From Hydrotalea flava (GTDB lineage Bacteria > Bacteroidota > Bacteroidia > Chitinophagales > Chitinophagaceae), in assembly GCF_001623405.1 (NCBI RefSeq), contig NZ_LUHG01000100.1:1-64000 (forward strand): 64,000 nucleotides of DNA, written 5' to 3'. Positions within the stretch are counted from its first letter, which is position 1. Each line of letters opens with the position of its first letter. A program made the position numbers and the translations under genes. Shown here piece after piece: positions 46,085 through 55,884 of this stretch. The notes beneath the pieces are model-generated. The model saw nothing but the letters and a program-made list of their open reading frames with translations. It was not told the origin of the DNA and made no database searches.

Positions 46085-47089
46085 TTAATTTTTACTGCCC
46101 TGCTGAAAATATTGCAATGTTTCTGCTAAAGGAAGAAATGGGAACTCGTTTAGTAACGATTGTGTAAGGGCGGCATATTTTTTTAAAAACGCCAGATGCT
46201 GCACCGATGAAGGATTGAATGGTGTATGCCTACGTGCAATATTAATTTCATCAATCTTGTGTATCAACGCAATGGTATCTGCATCCATACATGCATTCAT
46301 CAATTTAGCCCATACATATTCTGTTGCTGCATGGTTGGGGTGTACCAAATCTTCCGCATAAAACCGATAATCACGCAAATCATCTATTACAAGTTCATAG
46401 GCAGGAAAATAATACAATTTGGGCAGTTGTTCTGTTAAGTAATGCACTGCACTGATTAAAGCTGCTTTGCTGCGATTATTATTAACAGCACCTTCTCTTA
46501 AATGGCGTACCGGACTGATGGTGAAAATAATTTTGATATTTGGATTAAAAATGCCCAATCTATCCAGCATAGTACCCAACACGGTAATAATTTGTGTGGT
46601 ATCCATTAATTTTTTTTGAAACCAACCGGCCGGTGCTTTATGATTATTGGCGGCAACGGTACCGGGTTTGCCATTGGCAGCCTGTTCCGTTAATGTGTAC
46701 ACCCACGCAGAACCTAATGTAATTATAAGATAATCGGCATGCTTTAAAAAGGTATGCGCTGTTTGAATAGATGTATTTATTTTTTGAACAGCATCTTCCG
46801 GAGTAATGCCGGAATATCGGCTATGAAACTGCCAGCTATGCCATGTTTCATTGAAACAAAACAAATCAGATGTTGTATAAATTTTGTGTTGAATAATGTT
46901 TAGAATGGCTTCCGCCACACTTACCGGATTAAACAGAATTCCATTTGGGTTTTGCAGCACTGAAAAGCCACTATTACTTAATTTTTCACCTATATTTTCA
47001 GTAAAACAAGAACCTATCAGCATTATTTTATGCCGATGATGAATGGGTTCATCTATTTTTTTAATATCGAATTCGGCGTGGAACTTCAT
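46085..47089 (-). CDS. GSCFA-domain protein (SGNH-like hydrolase fold)
   Basis: 334 residues with the family's namesake motif IGSCFTENIGEKL near residue 26, then NPNGILFNPVSVAEAIL, ITLGSAWVYTL, FTISPVRHLREGA and EDLVHPNHAATEYVW. The Ser and the late Asp/His pattern recall SGNH esterases. The family is common in Bacteroidota without an established substrate. It is followed on the same strand by intergenic sequence and converges on miaE 20 bases away; the HMG-CoA lyase-like gene is 43 bases upstream. Confidence 0.88.
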   Translation of the reverse strand: MKFHAEFDIKKIDEPIHHRHKIMLIGSCFTENIGEKLSNSGFSVLQNPNGILFNPVSVAEAILNIIQHKIYTTSDLFCFNETWHSWQFHSRYSGITPEDAVQKINTSIQTAHTFLKHADYLIITLGSAWVYTLTEQAANGKPGTVAANNHKAPAGWFQKKLMDTTQIITVLGTMLDRLGIFNPNIKIIFTISPVRHLREGAVNNNRSKAALISAVHYLTEQLPKLYYFPAYELVIDDLRDYRFYAEDLVHPNHAATEYVWAKLMNACMDADTIALIHKIDEINIARRHTPFNPSSVQHLAFLKKYAALTQSLLNEFPFLPLAETLQYFQQGSKN

Positions 47090-47131
47090 GTTCAGATTTT
47101 TAATATGGAATAAAAACGCATCAAAGGCACA

Positions 47132-47998
47132 TTAGCTGAATATTTCACCCGCTAATAATACACTATTTTCTAACGCATTTGCATTGAAATGAAACAACAA
47201 TCCTTCCTTACTGAAGTAATCTATGATAGATAAGCTATCCATATTCCCGACCAGTTCATTTTGTGCCATGGGGCATCCGCCATACCCACGTAAAGCGCCA
47301 TCAAAACGCACACAGCCTGCATGATAGGCAGCTGCTAATTTGGCGATACGATTATCGGGGCTTGCATGTAAATGTGCACCAAAAATAATGTGTGGATAAG
47401 CAGGAATTAATGCCTGAAATGCTTCGCTAATTTGTACAGGCGTTGCCAGTCCAACCGTATCGGCCAGTGAGATGATGGTAATGTCTTTTTGTATCATTGC
47501 ATCGGCCCATTGCAGTAATATTTCACTGTTATATACATCACCATAGGGATTGCCGAAACCCATGCTTAAATACACCACCAACTGTTTGTTGTTTTTGATA
47601 CACAGTTCCTGAATGGTGTCAATGGTTTGCACACTTTCTTCCTGTGTACTGTTGGTATTGCGCATTTGGAATGTTGGCGAAACCGAAAAAGGAAAACCCA
47701 GATAAGTAATTTCATCAAACAAAACCGCTGCTTCAGCACCTCTTACATTGGCTACAATGGCCAATAGTTTTGTAATGCTATTGTTGAAATGAAGCCCCTT
47801 CAATACCTGAACCGTATCTGCCATTTGTGGGATGGCTTTGGGTGAAACAAAGCTGCCAAAATCAATGGTATGAAAGCCAACCTGTAAAAGTTGGTTGATA
47901 TAGTTAATTTTTTTTTCGGTAGGTATGGGATGTGGCCAGCCCTGCATTGCATCTCGCGGACATTCAATCAATTGTATGGTTTTAACAGCAGATGGCAT
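47132..47998 (-). CDS. Hydroxymethylglutaryl-CoA lyase-like TIM-barrel enzyme
   Basis: 288 residues from ATG 47998; a GTG three codons upstream (48007) is an alternative. Motifs: LIECPRDAMQGWPHPIPTEKK, FHTIDFGSFVSPKAIPQM, a metal-binding HLHASPDNR, SLADTVGLATP, and the glycine-rich active-site loop with Cys in LRGYGGCPMAQNELVG. HMG-CoA lyase splits HMG-CoA to acetoacetate and acetyl-CoA in leucine breakdown. Other DRE-TIM members are possible, but loop and start fit HMGL. It sits between rlmB and the GSCFA gene, on the same strand. Confidence 0.85.
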   Translation of the reverse strand: MPSAVKTIQLIECPRDAMQGWPHPIPTEKKINYINQLLQVGFHTIDFGSFVSPKAIPQMADTVQVLKGLHFNNSITKLLAIVANVRGAEAAVLFDEITYLGFPFSVSPTFQMRNTNSTQEESVQTIDTIQELCIKNNKQLVVYLSMGFGNPYGDVYNSEILLQWADAMIQKDITIISLADTVGLATPVQISEAFQALIPAYPHIIFGAHLHASPDNRIAKLAAAYHAGCVRFDGALRGYGGCPMAQNELVGNMDSLSIIDYFSKEGLLFHFNANALENSVLLAGEIFS

Positions 47999-48037
47999 GA
48001 TAAACACATTCTAAAGTGAAAAAATAATGATTGTATA

Positions 48038-48784
48038 TTATGAAAATTGTCGCTGTTTGAGTGCTTCATACAAAATAATACCTGTAGCTACTGAAACATT
48101 AAATGAATTAAAATGGCCGGCCATAGGTATTTTAAAAAAATAATCAGCAGCTTTTGCAAGATAAGCCTGCACTCCCTTTCCTTCTGCACCCATTATAACG
48201 CAGGTGGGTAAGGTAAAATTTAATTCAAATACATTTTTATTGGCACGCATTTCTGAAGTAAACACCTGAATACCATTTAAATGCAGTGTATCAACAGCTT
48301 TTAGCAAACTGTTTACTCTGCATACCTGTATCTGCTCTAATGCACCGGCACTGCTTTTTAAAGCTTCTTCATTGAGGGCGCCTACTCCTTTATCGGGTAG
48401 AATCAAAGCCTGCGCACCGCAACACAATGCACTTCTTGCTATGGCGCCAATATTTCTTACATCGGTAATACCATCTAACATTACAAATAAAGGCACCGTT
48501 CCCTGTTGCACCAAAAAGTCAATTACTTCCTGTAAATCCATATAGGGCACCAAAGCTGCAAAAGCAATTACGCCCTGATGATTGGCTTTGGATAAATAAT
48601 TTAATTTTTCAACCGGAACCAGTTGAATGGGTATTTGATGTTGTTTGGATAGTTGCCGAATGTCAGCCACAGTTTCGCCGGATGCATTTTTTTGTAATAG
48701 TATTTTATCGATTGCCCTACCCTGTTCAATAGCTTCAATTAATGGTTGCCGCCCAATGATTAAGGTTGATGATGATTTACCCAT
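48038..48784 (-). CDS. rlmB: 23S rRNA (guanosine-2251-2'-O)-methyltransferase
   Basis: 248 residues of the SpoU/TrmH class. An N-terminal L30e-like substrate domain (IIGRQPLIEAIEQGRAIDKI) is followed by the knotted methyltransferase domain with VMLDGITDVRNIGAIARSALC, IMGAEGKGVQ and FNSFNVSVATGIILYEALKQR. It methylates G2251 in the ribosomal P loop. It lies nine bases from the Nudix gene upstream, so the two are one transcript. Confidence 0.93.
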   Translation of the reverse strand: MGKSSSTLIIGRQPLIEAIEQGRAIDKILLQKNASGETVADIRQLSKQHQIPIQLVPVEKLNYLSKANHQGVIAFAALVPYMDLQEVIDFLVQQGTVPLFVMLDGITDVRNIGAIARSALCCGAQALILPDKGVGALNEEALKSSAGALEQIQVCRVNSLLKAVDTLHLNGIQVFTSEMRANKNVFELNFTLPTCVIMGAEGKGVQAYLAKAADYFFKIPMAGHFNSFNVSVATGIILYEALKQRQFS

Positions 48785-48793
48785 GTTGCAAAA

Positions 48794-49363
48794 TTATGCT
48801 TTCCATTTTCCCTGCATCCACAATAATTGCAGTTTCTGCAAAGCCAGTACCGATAATGCATCGGTAATGGTTCCATTTTCAACCATTTCAAATGCCTGTT
48901 GAAGCGCTACTTTTTTTACTGCCAGCTGTTCTGTTTCTTCGGGAGCAGATTTATATTTTGATAATCCGGTTGCTACAAAAAATTCACTCGCTTCATCGGT
49001 TACCGAATTGGAAAGAAATGCTGCTCCTAAATATTCCCATTTTTCTGCCTGTAACCCTGTTTCTTCCATCAATTCGCGCTTAGCAGCACTTAAAGCTGTT
49101 TCATTTTCAGGGCAACCACCTTCCGGAATTTCCCAACTATATTGCTGAATGGTGAACCTATATTGGCCTACCAGATATGTATGCAGCGTTTCATCTATTG
49201 GAATAACGCCAACAGCTTTATTTTTAAAATGTACTTTTCCATATATCCCCTCTTTACCGGATGGGTTGATTACCTTGTAATGATTGAGCCGTATCCAGGC
49301 ATTTTGATATACTTCCTGTTCATCTAAAATTATCCACGGATTGACTTCCTTGTTTGCAGACAT
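48794..49363 (-). CDS. Nudix hydrolase, ADP-ribose pyrophosphatase-like
   Basis: 189 residues from ATG 49363. The Nudix box GGCPENETALSAAKRELMEE (continuing TGL) is complete at about residues 79-101; the surrounding EIPEGG and the C-terminal QAFEMVENGTITDALSVLAL are typical of ADP-ribose or NDP-sugar hydrolases (NudF-like). The upstream ATG at 49438 lies in the metK terminator and is unlikely. It is followed by rlmB after nine bases. Confidence 0.88.
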   Translation of the reverse strand: MSANKEVNPWIILDEQEVYQNAWIRLNHYKVINPSGKEGIYGKVHFKNKAVGVIPIDETLHTYLVGQYRFTIQQYSWEIPEGGCPENETALSAAKRELMEETGLQAEKWEYLGAAFLSNSVTDEASEFFVATGLSKYKSAPEETEQLAVKKVALQQAFEMVENGTITDALSVLALQKLQLLWMQGKWKA

Positions 49364-49395
49364 ACAAATTATTTTGGTTAAAACTACTGCATTGA

Positions 49396-49432
49396 ACAGA
49401 AAAAAGGCCATCTTTTCAGACAGCCCTTTTTT
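49396..49432 (-). terminator. Intrinsic terminator after metK
   Basis: On the minus strand AAAAAAGGGC and GCCTTTTTT form an imperfect stem with a loop of about 14 bases, directly 3' of the metK stop. Confidence 0.8.
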
Positions 49433-49456
49433 GTTCAATAAAAAATTAACTTACAG

Positions 49457-50710
49457 CTATTTAATGCCAAAAGCTTTTTTCACTTTTGGAACATAATCTA
49501 ATTTTTCCCAGGTAAACAGTTCAACTTTCACTTTTTTTACTTTTCCATCGGGAGTTTTGAATTCTTTGGTTACAATTTCATTCTTACGCCCCATATGTCC
49601 GTATGCTGCCGTTTCACTATAAATTGGATTACGCAATTTTAAACGTTGTTCAATAAAATAAGGACGCATATCAAAAATTTCAGTAACAATTTTACTGATT
49701 TCAGCATCACTCATGTTTACTTTAGCTGTGCCGTATGTATTTACATAAATGGAGGTGGGCTGTGCAACACCAATGGCATAAGAAACCTGTACCAGAATTT
49801 CATCGGCAACACCAGCAGCTACTAAATTTTTTGCAATATGACGGGTAGCATAGGCGGCTGACCGGTCTACTTTAGAAGGATCTTTTCCGCTAAATGCACC
49901 GCCACCATGTGCGCCTTTACCGCCATAAGTATCTACAATAATTTTTCTTCCGGTTAAACCGGTATCGCCATGAGGGCCGCCAATTACAAATTTTCCGGTG
50001 GGATTAATATGGTATGTTACCTGGTTGTTGAATAATTTGGCATACTTCTTATACTTCGACTTTACTCTCGGGATTAATATTTCAATAATATCTTTCCTGA
50101 TTTTAGCCTGCATTTTTTCTTCTGTATCAAAATCATCGTGTTGTGTAGAAACTACAATGGTATCAATTCTAACAGGTTTATTATTGTCATCATACTCTAA
50201 TGTTACCTGACTTTTTGCATCGGGACGCAGGTATTTAATTTGTTTGTTTTCTCTACGCAAGGCGGCCAGCTCAATCAATATTTTTTGTGCCAAATCTAAT
50301 GTAAGTGGCATGTAATCATCCGTTTCATTGGTAGCATACCCGAACATCATGCCCTGATCGCCGGCACCCTGTTCTTCTTTTTTCTTACGGTCAACACCCT
50401 GATTAATATCAGGTGATTGTTCGTGAATGGCAGATAAAACACCACAAGAGTGTGCTTCAAACATATATTCACTTTTGGTATATCCAATTTTGCGAATTAC
50501 ACCACGTGCAATTTCCTGAACATCTAAATAAGCTTTCGAACGAACTTCACCTGCCAATACTACCTGACCTGTAGTTACCAAAGTTTCGCAAGCTACTTTT
50601 GATTGTGGATCAAATGCAAGAAAATTATCGATTAATGCATCAGAAATCTGGTCGGCAACTTTATCAGGATGGCCTTCAGAAACACTTTCGGAGGTAAATA
50701 AATAAGACAT
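49457..50710 (-). CDS. metK: S-adenosylmethionine synthetase
   Basis: 417 residues. Motifs: [21 protein letters not shown] at the start (abbreviated: [12 protein letters not shown]), [16 protein letters not shown], the P-loop-like [20 protein letters not shown] and [20 protein letters not shown]. It makes SAM from methionine and ATP. It is longer than E. coli MetK (384) because of small insertions, including a [14 protein letters not shown] stretch. Its own -7 box lies about 28 bases before the ATG, and no SAM riboswitch is visible in that short leader. Confidence 0.97.
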   Translation of the reverse strand: MSYLFTSESVSEGHPDKVADQISDALIDNFLAFDPQSKVACETLVTTGQVVLAGEVRSKAYLDVQEIARGVIRKIGYTKSEYMFEAHSCGVLSAIHEQSPDINQGVDRKKKEEQGAGDQGMMFGYATNETDDYMPLTLDLAQKILIELAALRRENKQIKYLRPDAKSQVTLEYDDNNKPVRIDTIVVSTQHDDFDTEEKMQAKIRKDIIEILIPRVKSKYKKYAKLFNNQVTYHINPTGKFVIGGPHGDTGLTGRKIIVDTYGGKGAHGGGAFSGKDPSKVDRSAAYATRHIAKNLVAAGVADEILVQVSYAIGVAQPTSIYVNTYGTAKVNMSDAEISKIVTEIFDMRPYFIEQRLKLRNPIYSETAAYGHMGRKNEIVTKEFKTPDGKVKKVKVELFTWEKLDYVPKVKKAFGIK

Positions 50711-50737
50711 GTATATTTGTTTTTATTGAAATGTAAG

Positions 50738-50745
50738 CAAAGATA
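50738..50745 (-). promoter_or_regulatory. metK -7 box
   Basis: TATCTTTG on the minus strand matches TAnnTTTG and lies 27 bases before the ATG at 50710. The mRNA leader would be about 20 bases, too short for a SAM riboswitch. Confidence 0.6.
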
Positions 50746-50805
50746 ATAGTATTGTTATAATGATAAATGGGTTGCTAAGACAACTGTATAATTTTTGATC
50801 AACGG

Positions 50806-51618
50806 TTATTTAGACAATTCCTGATAGAGTTCTATATACTCAGTTAAATCAGAATCCCATCCTTTAAAAGGAACAATGGTTTTGCCTTTCAGTTTTGTGA
50901 TATCGCCCATTAATTTTTTCTCTAATTGATCATCACCAATTGTAACGGCATCTGCAAAATACGCACCACCTTTGAAAAGAGAAGTGTTGGTAGCGTCTTT
51001 AAAAAGTTCTAAATCTTTCTCTTTAATATTGGCATTAATCACTGCTTTCTTCACAAAATCGGCACCTAATTTTTCCTGAAATGTATTTTGCCCTACGGTA
51101 AAAACAACCTTGCTGTTACTAAACACAGCCTCACGTTTGTAGGCAGTTTTAATATAGGCAGGCACCAAACCGGTCATCCAGCCGCTGCAATGAATAATAT
51201 CGGGAGGCCAGCCAAATTTTTTTACCGTTTCAAGTGCTCCTTTACAAAAAAAGATACTTCTTAAGCCATTATCATCAAACCAGTTTTCTTCATCATCATG
51301 AAAAATTTGTTTGCGTTTAAAGAAATCTTCATTTTCTAAAAAATAAACCTGTAAGCGGGCATTCGGTAAAGAAGCTACCTTAATTTGAAGCGGATAATCA
51401 TCATCATCAATCGAAACATTAATTCCCGATAAACGCACTACTTCATGTAACCGATGCCTGCGTTCATTAATAACACCAAAACGGGGCATAATACAACGCA
51501 CTTCTAAACCACTGTCATTGCTCTTTATTGCAAGTTTGTTTACAATTTCTGCAAACTCTGTCAACTCTAAATAAGGCGACATTTCGGTTGCAATAAATAA
51601 AATTCTTTTCTTTGACAT
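50806..51618 (-). CDS. Glycogen/starch synthase-like protein with only the N-terminal GT5 half
   Basis: 270 residues. It matches the N-terminal Rossmann half of GT5 synthases: ILFIATEMSPYLELTEFAEIVNKLA, VRCIMPRFGVINERRHRLHEV, PDIIHCSGWMTGLVPAYIKT and VVFTVGQNTFQEKLG. The ADP-glucose-binding C-terminal half is missing and the frame closes naturally with ELYQELSK. The N-terminal K-x-G-G-L motif of real synthases is degenerate (LTEFAE in place of KVGGLAD). I believe such short forms next to panC occur in other Bacteroidota, so it is probably a conserved protein with another role and not a fragment. Confidence 0.8.
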   Translation of the reverse strand: MSKKRILFIATEMSPYLELTEFAEIVNKLAIKSNDSGLEVRCIMPRFGVINERRHRLHEVVRLSGINVSIDDDDYPLQIKVASLPNARLQVYFLENEDFFKRKQIFHDDEENWFDDNGLRSIFFCKGALETVKKFGWPPDIIHCSGWMTGLVPAYIKTAYKREAVFSNSKVVFTVGQNTFQEKLGADFVKKAVINANIKEKDLELFKDATNTSLFKGGAYFADAVTIGDDQLEKKLMGDITKLKGKTIVPFKGWDSDLTEYIELYQELSK

Positions 51619-51656
51619 CTACTAAGCCAATTTAAGTGAGGCGAAAAATAAGGGTG

Positions 51657-51664
51657 CAAAGTTA
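51657..51664 (-). promoter_or_regulatory. -7 box for the GT5-like gene
   Basis: TAACTTTG on the minus strand matches TAnnTTTG and lies 38 bases before the ATG at 51618. Confidence 0.5.
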
Positions 51665-51723
51665 ATTAAAATACACCAAATAGGTGATAAAAGCATATTT
51701 ATAGAAAATAATATCGGCAAAAT

Positions 51724-52578
51724 ATGGTCATTTGTAAAAGTATTTTAGCACTGCAGGAGATGATTCAATCTCAGAAAAAGGCCAATGCCTCAATTGGGTT
51801 TGTGCCCACTATGGGGGCTTTGCATAAGGGCCATATTGCGCTGGTTGAAGCAGCCAAACAAGCCAACAATTTTACTGTTTGCAGCATTTTTGTAAACCCA
51901 ACGCAATTCAATAATCCAGAAGATTTTGAAAAATACCCCATTTCAATTGAAGCCGATATTGCTTTATTAATAACCCACCAGTGTGATGTTTTGTTTTTGC
52001 CTTCGGTTTCAGAAATGTACCCCAATGGGGCAAGGCTGATTACCCCATACCCTTTAGGAACTTTAGAAACCATTTTAGAAGGTAAGTACCGTCCAGGCCA
52101 TTTTCAGGGCGTTTGTCAAATAGTTGACCGGTTATTAACCATTATTCAGCCGCATCAACTGTACATGGGAAGTAAAGATTACCAACAATGCTTAGTAATC
52201 AATCATTTATTACAATTAAACCCGGCATTTTCGGAAATACAATTGCACCTGCAACCCACTATTCGTGAACAAAGCGGACTGGCCATGAGTTCCAGAAACA
52301 GACGCCTTTCGGCAGAAAATTTGATAAAAGCAGCTGCTCTGTACCAAAGCCTTGTATTTATTCAGTCCAATATACAACAATTTACAATAGCTGAATTAGT
52401 GAAACAGGCAACCCAAATGCTGTTGAAAGCTGGATTTGAAAAAGTTGATTACATTAGCATAGCAGATGCTGCTACACTTGTCCCAATATCAACCACGAAA
52501 CCTGCCAACCGAACCATTGTACTGGCAGCCGCATATATACAAGGCGTTCGGTTAATTGACAATTTGATGATTAACTAA
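51724..52578 (+). CDS. panC: Pantoate-beta-alanine ligase
   Basis: 284 residues. Motifs: [21 protein letters not shown] (HIGH-like; quoted as [10 protein letters not shown]), [45 protein letters not shown] and MSSRNRRLS. It makes pantothenate from pantoate and beta-alanine with ATP. It starts the panC-panD run and is divergent from the GT5-like gene with 105 bases between them. Confidence 0.96.
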   Translation: MVICKSILALQEMIQSQKKANASIGFVPTMGALHKGHIALVEAAKQANNFTVCSIFVNPTQFNNPEDFEKYPISIEADIALLITHQCDVLFLPSVSEMYPNGARLITPYPLGTLETILEGKYRPGHFQGVCQIVDRLLTIIQPHQLYMGSKDYQQCLVINHLLQLNPAFSEIQLHLQPTIREQSGLAMSSRNRRLSAENLIKAAALYQSLVFIQSNIQQFTIAELVKQATQMLLKAGFEKVDYISIADAATLVPISTTKPANRTIVLAAAYIQGVRLIDNLMIN

Positions 52579-52612
52579 ATAAAAGGAAACTTGTTATAAT
52601 CCTATCATCTTT

Positions 52613-52620
52613 TACATTTG
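52613..52620 (+). promoter_or_regulatory. -7 box before panD
   Basis: TACATTTG matches TAnnTTTG and lies eight bases before the panD ATG (52629). It suggests panD can be transcribed separately from panC, with an almost leaderless mRNA. Confidence 0.5.
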
Positions 52621-52628
52621 CGCCCATT

Positions 52629-52973
52629 ATGCTGATAGAAATATTAAAATCAAAAGTTCACCGTGCGGTAATTACCGAGGCAAATTTGAATTACGTTGGC
52701 AGTTTAACCTTAGATGAAGATTTAATGGATGCTGCCAATATGATTGAAAATGAGAAAATACAGGTGGTGAACGTAAATAATGGTGAACGTTTAGAAACCT
52801 ATTTAATTAAAGGGCAACGAGGTTCAGGCGTGGTTTGTTTAAACGGGCCGGCTGCCAGAAAAGCTGCTGTTGGAGATATTATTGTAATCATGTCATATGC
52901 ACACATGGATTTTGACGCTGCCAAAACTTTTAAACCAATTGTAGTTTTTCCAAAACCGGGAAATAAATTATAA
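52629..52973 (+). CDS. panD: Aspartate 1-decarboxylase
   Basis: 114 residues. The self-cleavage site Gly24-Ser25 ([14 protein letters not shown]) that yields the pyruvoyl cofactor is in its usual place; [14 protein letters not shown] and [20 protein letters not shown] are family marks. It makes beta-alanine for PanC. It is 50 bases after panC and 40 before the flippase gene. Confidence 0.96.
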   Translation: MLIEILKSKVHRAVITEANLNYVGSLTLDEDLMDAANMIENEKIQVVNVNNGERLETYLIKGQRGSGVVCLNGPAARKAAVGDIIVIMSYAHMDFDAAKTFKPIVVFPKPGNKL

Positions 52974-53013
52974 TTAACACAGGCTTCTGTAAATTGCAGT
53001 AGAATTTTCCTGC

Positions 53014-54036
53014 ATGAAAAGAAAACTGAAAGTATTTGTAAAATATCTTTTTTTCCTAGGGCTGGGTATATTTTTGGTTTGGTGGAGTCTTCATCAAATA
53101 CCTGCTAATCAGTGGGGAGAGTTTACCGGCGCTTTAACCCATGCAAAATATATACTATTCATTCCGGTATTTTTCATACTTACATTAAGCCATATTCTCA
53201 GAGCGCTGCGCTGGAAAATATTGATGCAACCCATGGGCTATAAACCATCTGTCATCAATACTTATTTTGCTGTAATGATAGGTTATCTGGCAAATTTGGC
53301 CGTACCCCGACTGGGCGAAGTATTAAAGTGTACATTGCTGGCACGCTATGAAAAAGTACCCGCCGAAAAATTAGTTGGCACTATTGTAGCCGAAAGGGCG
53401 TTTGATGTACTATCGCTTGGAATTGTTTTCCTGCTGGCGCTGCTAACCCAATATGAAATTATAGGCGACTATGCCATCCAGTTATTCAAAGAAACCTTTC
53501 AATCAAAATCGGGAGGAATTTCGGTGCGGAAAATGGCCATTGCAATGGGTATTTTGCTGATTATCATTGTAATCATCAGGCATTGGTTTAACCGTTTTGC
53601 GCATTTAAAACTGGTAATTCAATTAAAAAAAATTATACGTGGCATTTGGGAAGGATTAAGCAGTATTAAAGATATTCAGCAAAAAGGCTTATTCATTTTT
53701 TATTCTTTTGGCATTTGGTTATTATACTTGTTGGGCACCTGGGTTGGTTTTTATGCTACCGTTGGTACCAACGGTTTAGGTATTCCTGTAGCTTTTTCTG
53801 CATTAGCTTTTGCAAGTATTGGTATGATTGTAACACCCGGCGGCATTGGAGCCTATGCTTATTTAATGGCAATGGTTTTAGAAAAAAACGGAATAGCTTT
53901 TGGAATTGGTTATGCCAATGGAACATTACAATGGTTTGCACAATTTATTATTATATTAATTTGGGGATTTGTTTGTTTGGGATTATTACCTTGGTATAAT
54001 AAAAAAAGAATGGTGCCAACATCACAGGCTTCATAA
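53014..54036 (+). CDS. Flippase-like membrane protein (UPF0104 / LPG synthase transmembrane family)
   Basis: 340 residues with about eight helices. Typical marks: HILRALRWKILMQPMGY, GYLANLAVPRLGEVLKCTLLARYEKV, VGTIVAERAFDVLSL, and the C-terminal GMIVTPGGIGAYAYLMAMVL. These proteins resemble the membrane domain of MprF/AglD and may flip lipids or lipid-linked glycans; the substrate is not known. It lies between panD and rfaE2 on the same strand. Confidence 0.85.
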   Translation: MKRKLKVFVKYLFFLGLGIFLVWWSLHQIPANQWGEFTGALTHAKYILFIPVFFILTLSHILRALRWKILMQPMGYKPSVINTYFAVMIGYLANLAVPRLGEVLKCTLLARYEKVPAEKLVGTIVAERAFDVLSLGIVFLLALLTQYEIIGDYAIQLFKETFQSKSGGISVRKMAIAMGILLIIIVIIRHWFNRFAHLKLVIQLKKIIRGIWEGLSSIKDIQQKGLFIFYSFGIWLLYLLGTWVGFYATVGTNGLGIPVAFSALAFASIGMIVTPGGIGAYAYLMAMVLEKNGIAFGIGYANGTLQWFAQFIIILIWGFVCLGLLPWYNKKRMVPTSQAS

Positions 54037-54067
54037 TAAATTGAATGAATTTTTATATAGAAAATGT

Positions 54068-54562
54068 ATGCGGTACACACAAGCTATTCAACAAAAAATA
54101 ATGCCTTTAGCAACCCTTAAAGCCATTAGAACAGGCTGGAAAATGCGCAATAAAACGGTTGCTTTTACCAATGGCTGTTTTGATATTTTACATGAAGGGC
54201 ATATTGCCTCCCTATCGAAAGCTGCTGAAGAAGCAGATTTTTTGATAGTGGGTGTAAATAGTGATGCCAGTACCAAACGCTTAAAAGGTGCAGAGCGCCC
54301 AATTAACCATGAACATAGCCGTGCACTATTACTTGCCTCTTTATTAATGGTGGATGCTGTAGTTATTTTTGAGGAAGATACCCCGTTAGAATTAATTAAA
54401 TCACTGGAACCGGATGTATTGGTAAAGGGTGGAGATTATACCATTGAAACGATTGTAGGTGCCAAAGAAGTTTTAGCCAATCGTGGTCGTGTAGTCATTA
54501 ATCCGATAATTGAAGGTTTTTCTACCACTGGCATTCTTCAAAAAATAAGGCAACTTGGTTAG
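54068..54562 (+). CDS. rfaE2: D-glycero-beta-D-manno-heptose 1-phosphate adenylyltransferase
   Basis: 164 residues, corresponding to the C-terminal half of E. coli HldE. Nucleotidyltransferase motifs: VAFTNGCFDILHEGHIASL, VGVNSDAST, RPINHEHSRALLLASL and LVKGGDY. It makes ADP-heptose for LPS core. The N-terminal kinase half is absent, so the kinase must be separate. ATG 54068 is chosen since the family starts about 30 residues before TNGCFDILH; upstream frame overlaps the flippase gene. Confidence 0.92.
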   Translation: MRYTQAIQQKIMPLATLKAIRTGWKMRNKTVAFTNGCFDILHEGHIASLSKAAEEADFLIVGVNSDASTKRLKGAERPINHEHSRALLLASLLMVDAVVIFEEDTPLELIKSLEPDVLVKGGDYTIETIVGAKEVLANRGRVVINPIIEGFSTTGILQKIRQLG

Positions 54563-54658
54563 CCGAAAATACTTTCACCAAACTTCCTTATAACTCAACT
54601 CTGTATTGAATTACAGACGATTTTACCAACTATTTTTCAGTATTATACCTATAAAACC

Positions 54659-54678
54659 AAAGCCCCTTTCAGGGCTTT
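54659..54678. terminator. Bidirectional terminator between rfaE2 and dnaJ
   Basis: AAAGCCC (54659-54665) and GGGCTTT (54672-54678) form a short stem with A/T tracts on both sides. It lies between convergent genes, six bases from the dnaJ stop. Confidence 0.7.
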
Positions 54679-54683
54679 TGAGT

Positions 54684-55844
54684 TTATTGAAATGCTTCTT
54701 TTACTCTTTCAAAAAATGATTTATCATTTTTACCGGGCTGCGGTTTAAAATTGGGGCTATGGCTTAATTTTTCCATAATTTCCTTTTCTTCCGCCGAAAC
54801 TGTTTGAGGTGTCCAGATATTGACATGAATCAATTGATCACCTTTAGCATAACCCTGTACTTCAGGAAAGCCTTTCCCTTTTAAACGAAATATTTTCCCG
54901 CTTTGCGTACCGGGCGGTATTTTAATTTTAGCTTTTCCATCGATAGTAGGTACTTCTACCTGTGTACCAAAAATGGCTTCCGGAATAGAAATATGCAAAT
55001 CGAATGCTACATTTAACCCATCACGCTGTAAATCAGGATGGGCTTCTTCTTCAATCTGAATAAGTAAATCGCCAGGCATACCTCCTCGTTCTCCTGCATT
55101 GCCCTTTCCACTCATGCTCAATTGCATACCTTCCTGCACGCCGGCAGGTACATCAATTGAAATGGTTTCTTCGCCATATACCCTTCCCTCCCCCTTACAG
55201 GCAGTACACTTATTGGTGACAGTACTACCCTCACCATTACAGGTAGGGCAGGTGGTTACTGTTTGCATTTGTCCTAAAAAAGTATTGGTAACCTTCCGCA
55301 CCTGTCCGGAGCCACCACAAGTACCGCAGGTTTGTATACTGTTTTTATCTTTTGCACCATTGCCTCCACAGGTAGAACAAACAATATATTTTTTTACTTT
55401 TACCTGTTTATTAACTCCTTTGGCAATTTCTTCAAAAGTTAGTTTAATTTTTATCCGAAGATTACTACCTCTTTGTCCGGTTGGTCTTCTGCCACTGTTA
55501 CCGCGTCTGGAACCTCCGCCGCCAAAAAAACTGCCAAATACATCATCTCCAAATATATCGCCAAAATGGCTGAAGATATCTTCCATATTTTGGGCACCAC
55601 CAAAACCACCGCTTCCCGGGCCAAAAGCCTGATGGCCATAACGGTCGTAGCGGGCACGTTTATCCGGATCACTTAACACTTCATAGGCTTCTGCTGCTTC
55701 TTTAAACTTTTCTTCCGCCGCTTTATCGCCAGGGTTTCTGTCCGGATGATATTGCATCGCTACTTTGCGGTACGACTTTTTAATTTCTTCAGCAGTAGCA
55801 GTTTTAGAAACACTTAGGATTTCGTAATAATCTCTTTTTGACAT
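54684..55844 (-). CDS. dnaJ: Chaperone protein DnaJ
   Basis: 386 residues. J domain (1-70) with HPD in [12 protein letters not shown], a Gly/Phe-rich linker (72-125), and a zinc domain with four repeats [24 protein letters not shown] and CTACKGEG, followed by C-terminal substrate domains with [13 protein letters not shown] and [16 protein letters not shown]. It stimulates DnaK. It is 40 bases downstream of grpE on the same strand, forming a grpE-dnaJ operon; dnaK is not in the window. Confidence 0.97.
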   Translation of the reverse strand: MSKRDYYEILSVSKTATAEEIKKSYRKVAMQYHPDRNPGDKAAEEKFKEAAEAYEVLSDPDKRARYDRYGHQAFGPGSGGFGGAQNMEDIFSHFGDIFGDDVFGSFFGGGGSRRGNSGRRPTGQRGSNLRIKIKLTFEEIAKGVNKQVKVKKYIVCSTCGGNGAKDKNSIQTCGTCGGSGQVRKVTNTFLGQMQTVTTCPTCNGEGSTVTNKCTACKGEGRVYGEETISIDVPAGVQEGMQLSMSGKGNAGERGGMPGDLLIQIEEEAHPDLQRDGLNVAFDLHISIPEAIFGTQVEVPTIDGKAKIKIPPGTQSGKIFRLKGKGFPEVQGYAKGDQLIHVNIWTPQTVSAEEKEIMEKLSHSPNFKPQPGKNDKSFFERVKEAFQ

Positions 55845-55884
55845 ATAGAATTTTTCTTGTGATTGTGGTAGTAGACACTACATA

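Noticed and set aside
50806-51618. Half-length GT5 protein as a pseudogene
   Set aside because: The frame is intact and ends cleanly, the missing half is not present downstream in any frame, and short forms appear to be shared by related bacteria.
55099-55632. 177-codon plus-strand frame opposite dnaJ
   Set aside because: It mirrors the Gly- and Cys-rich repeats of DnaJ, which remove stops on the other strand; the Pro/Leu-rich product has no family marks.
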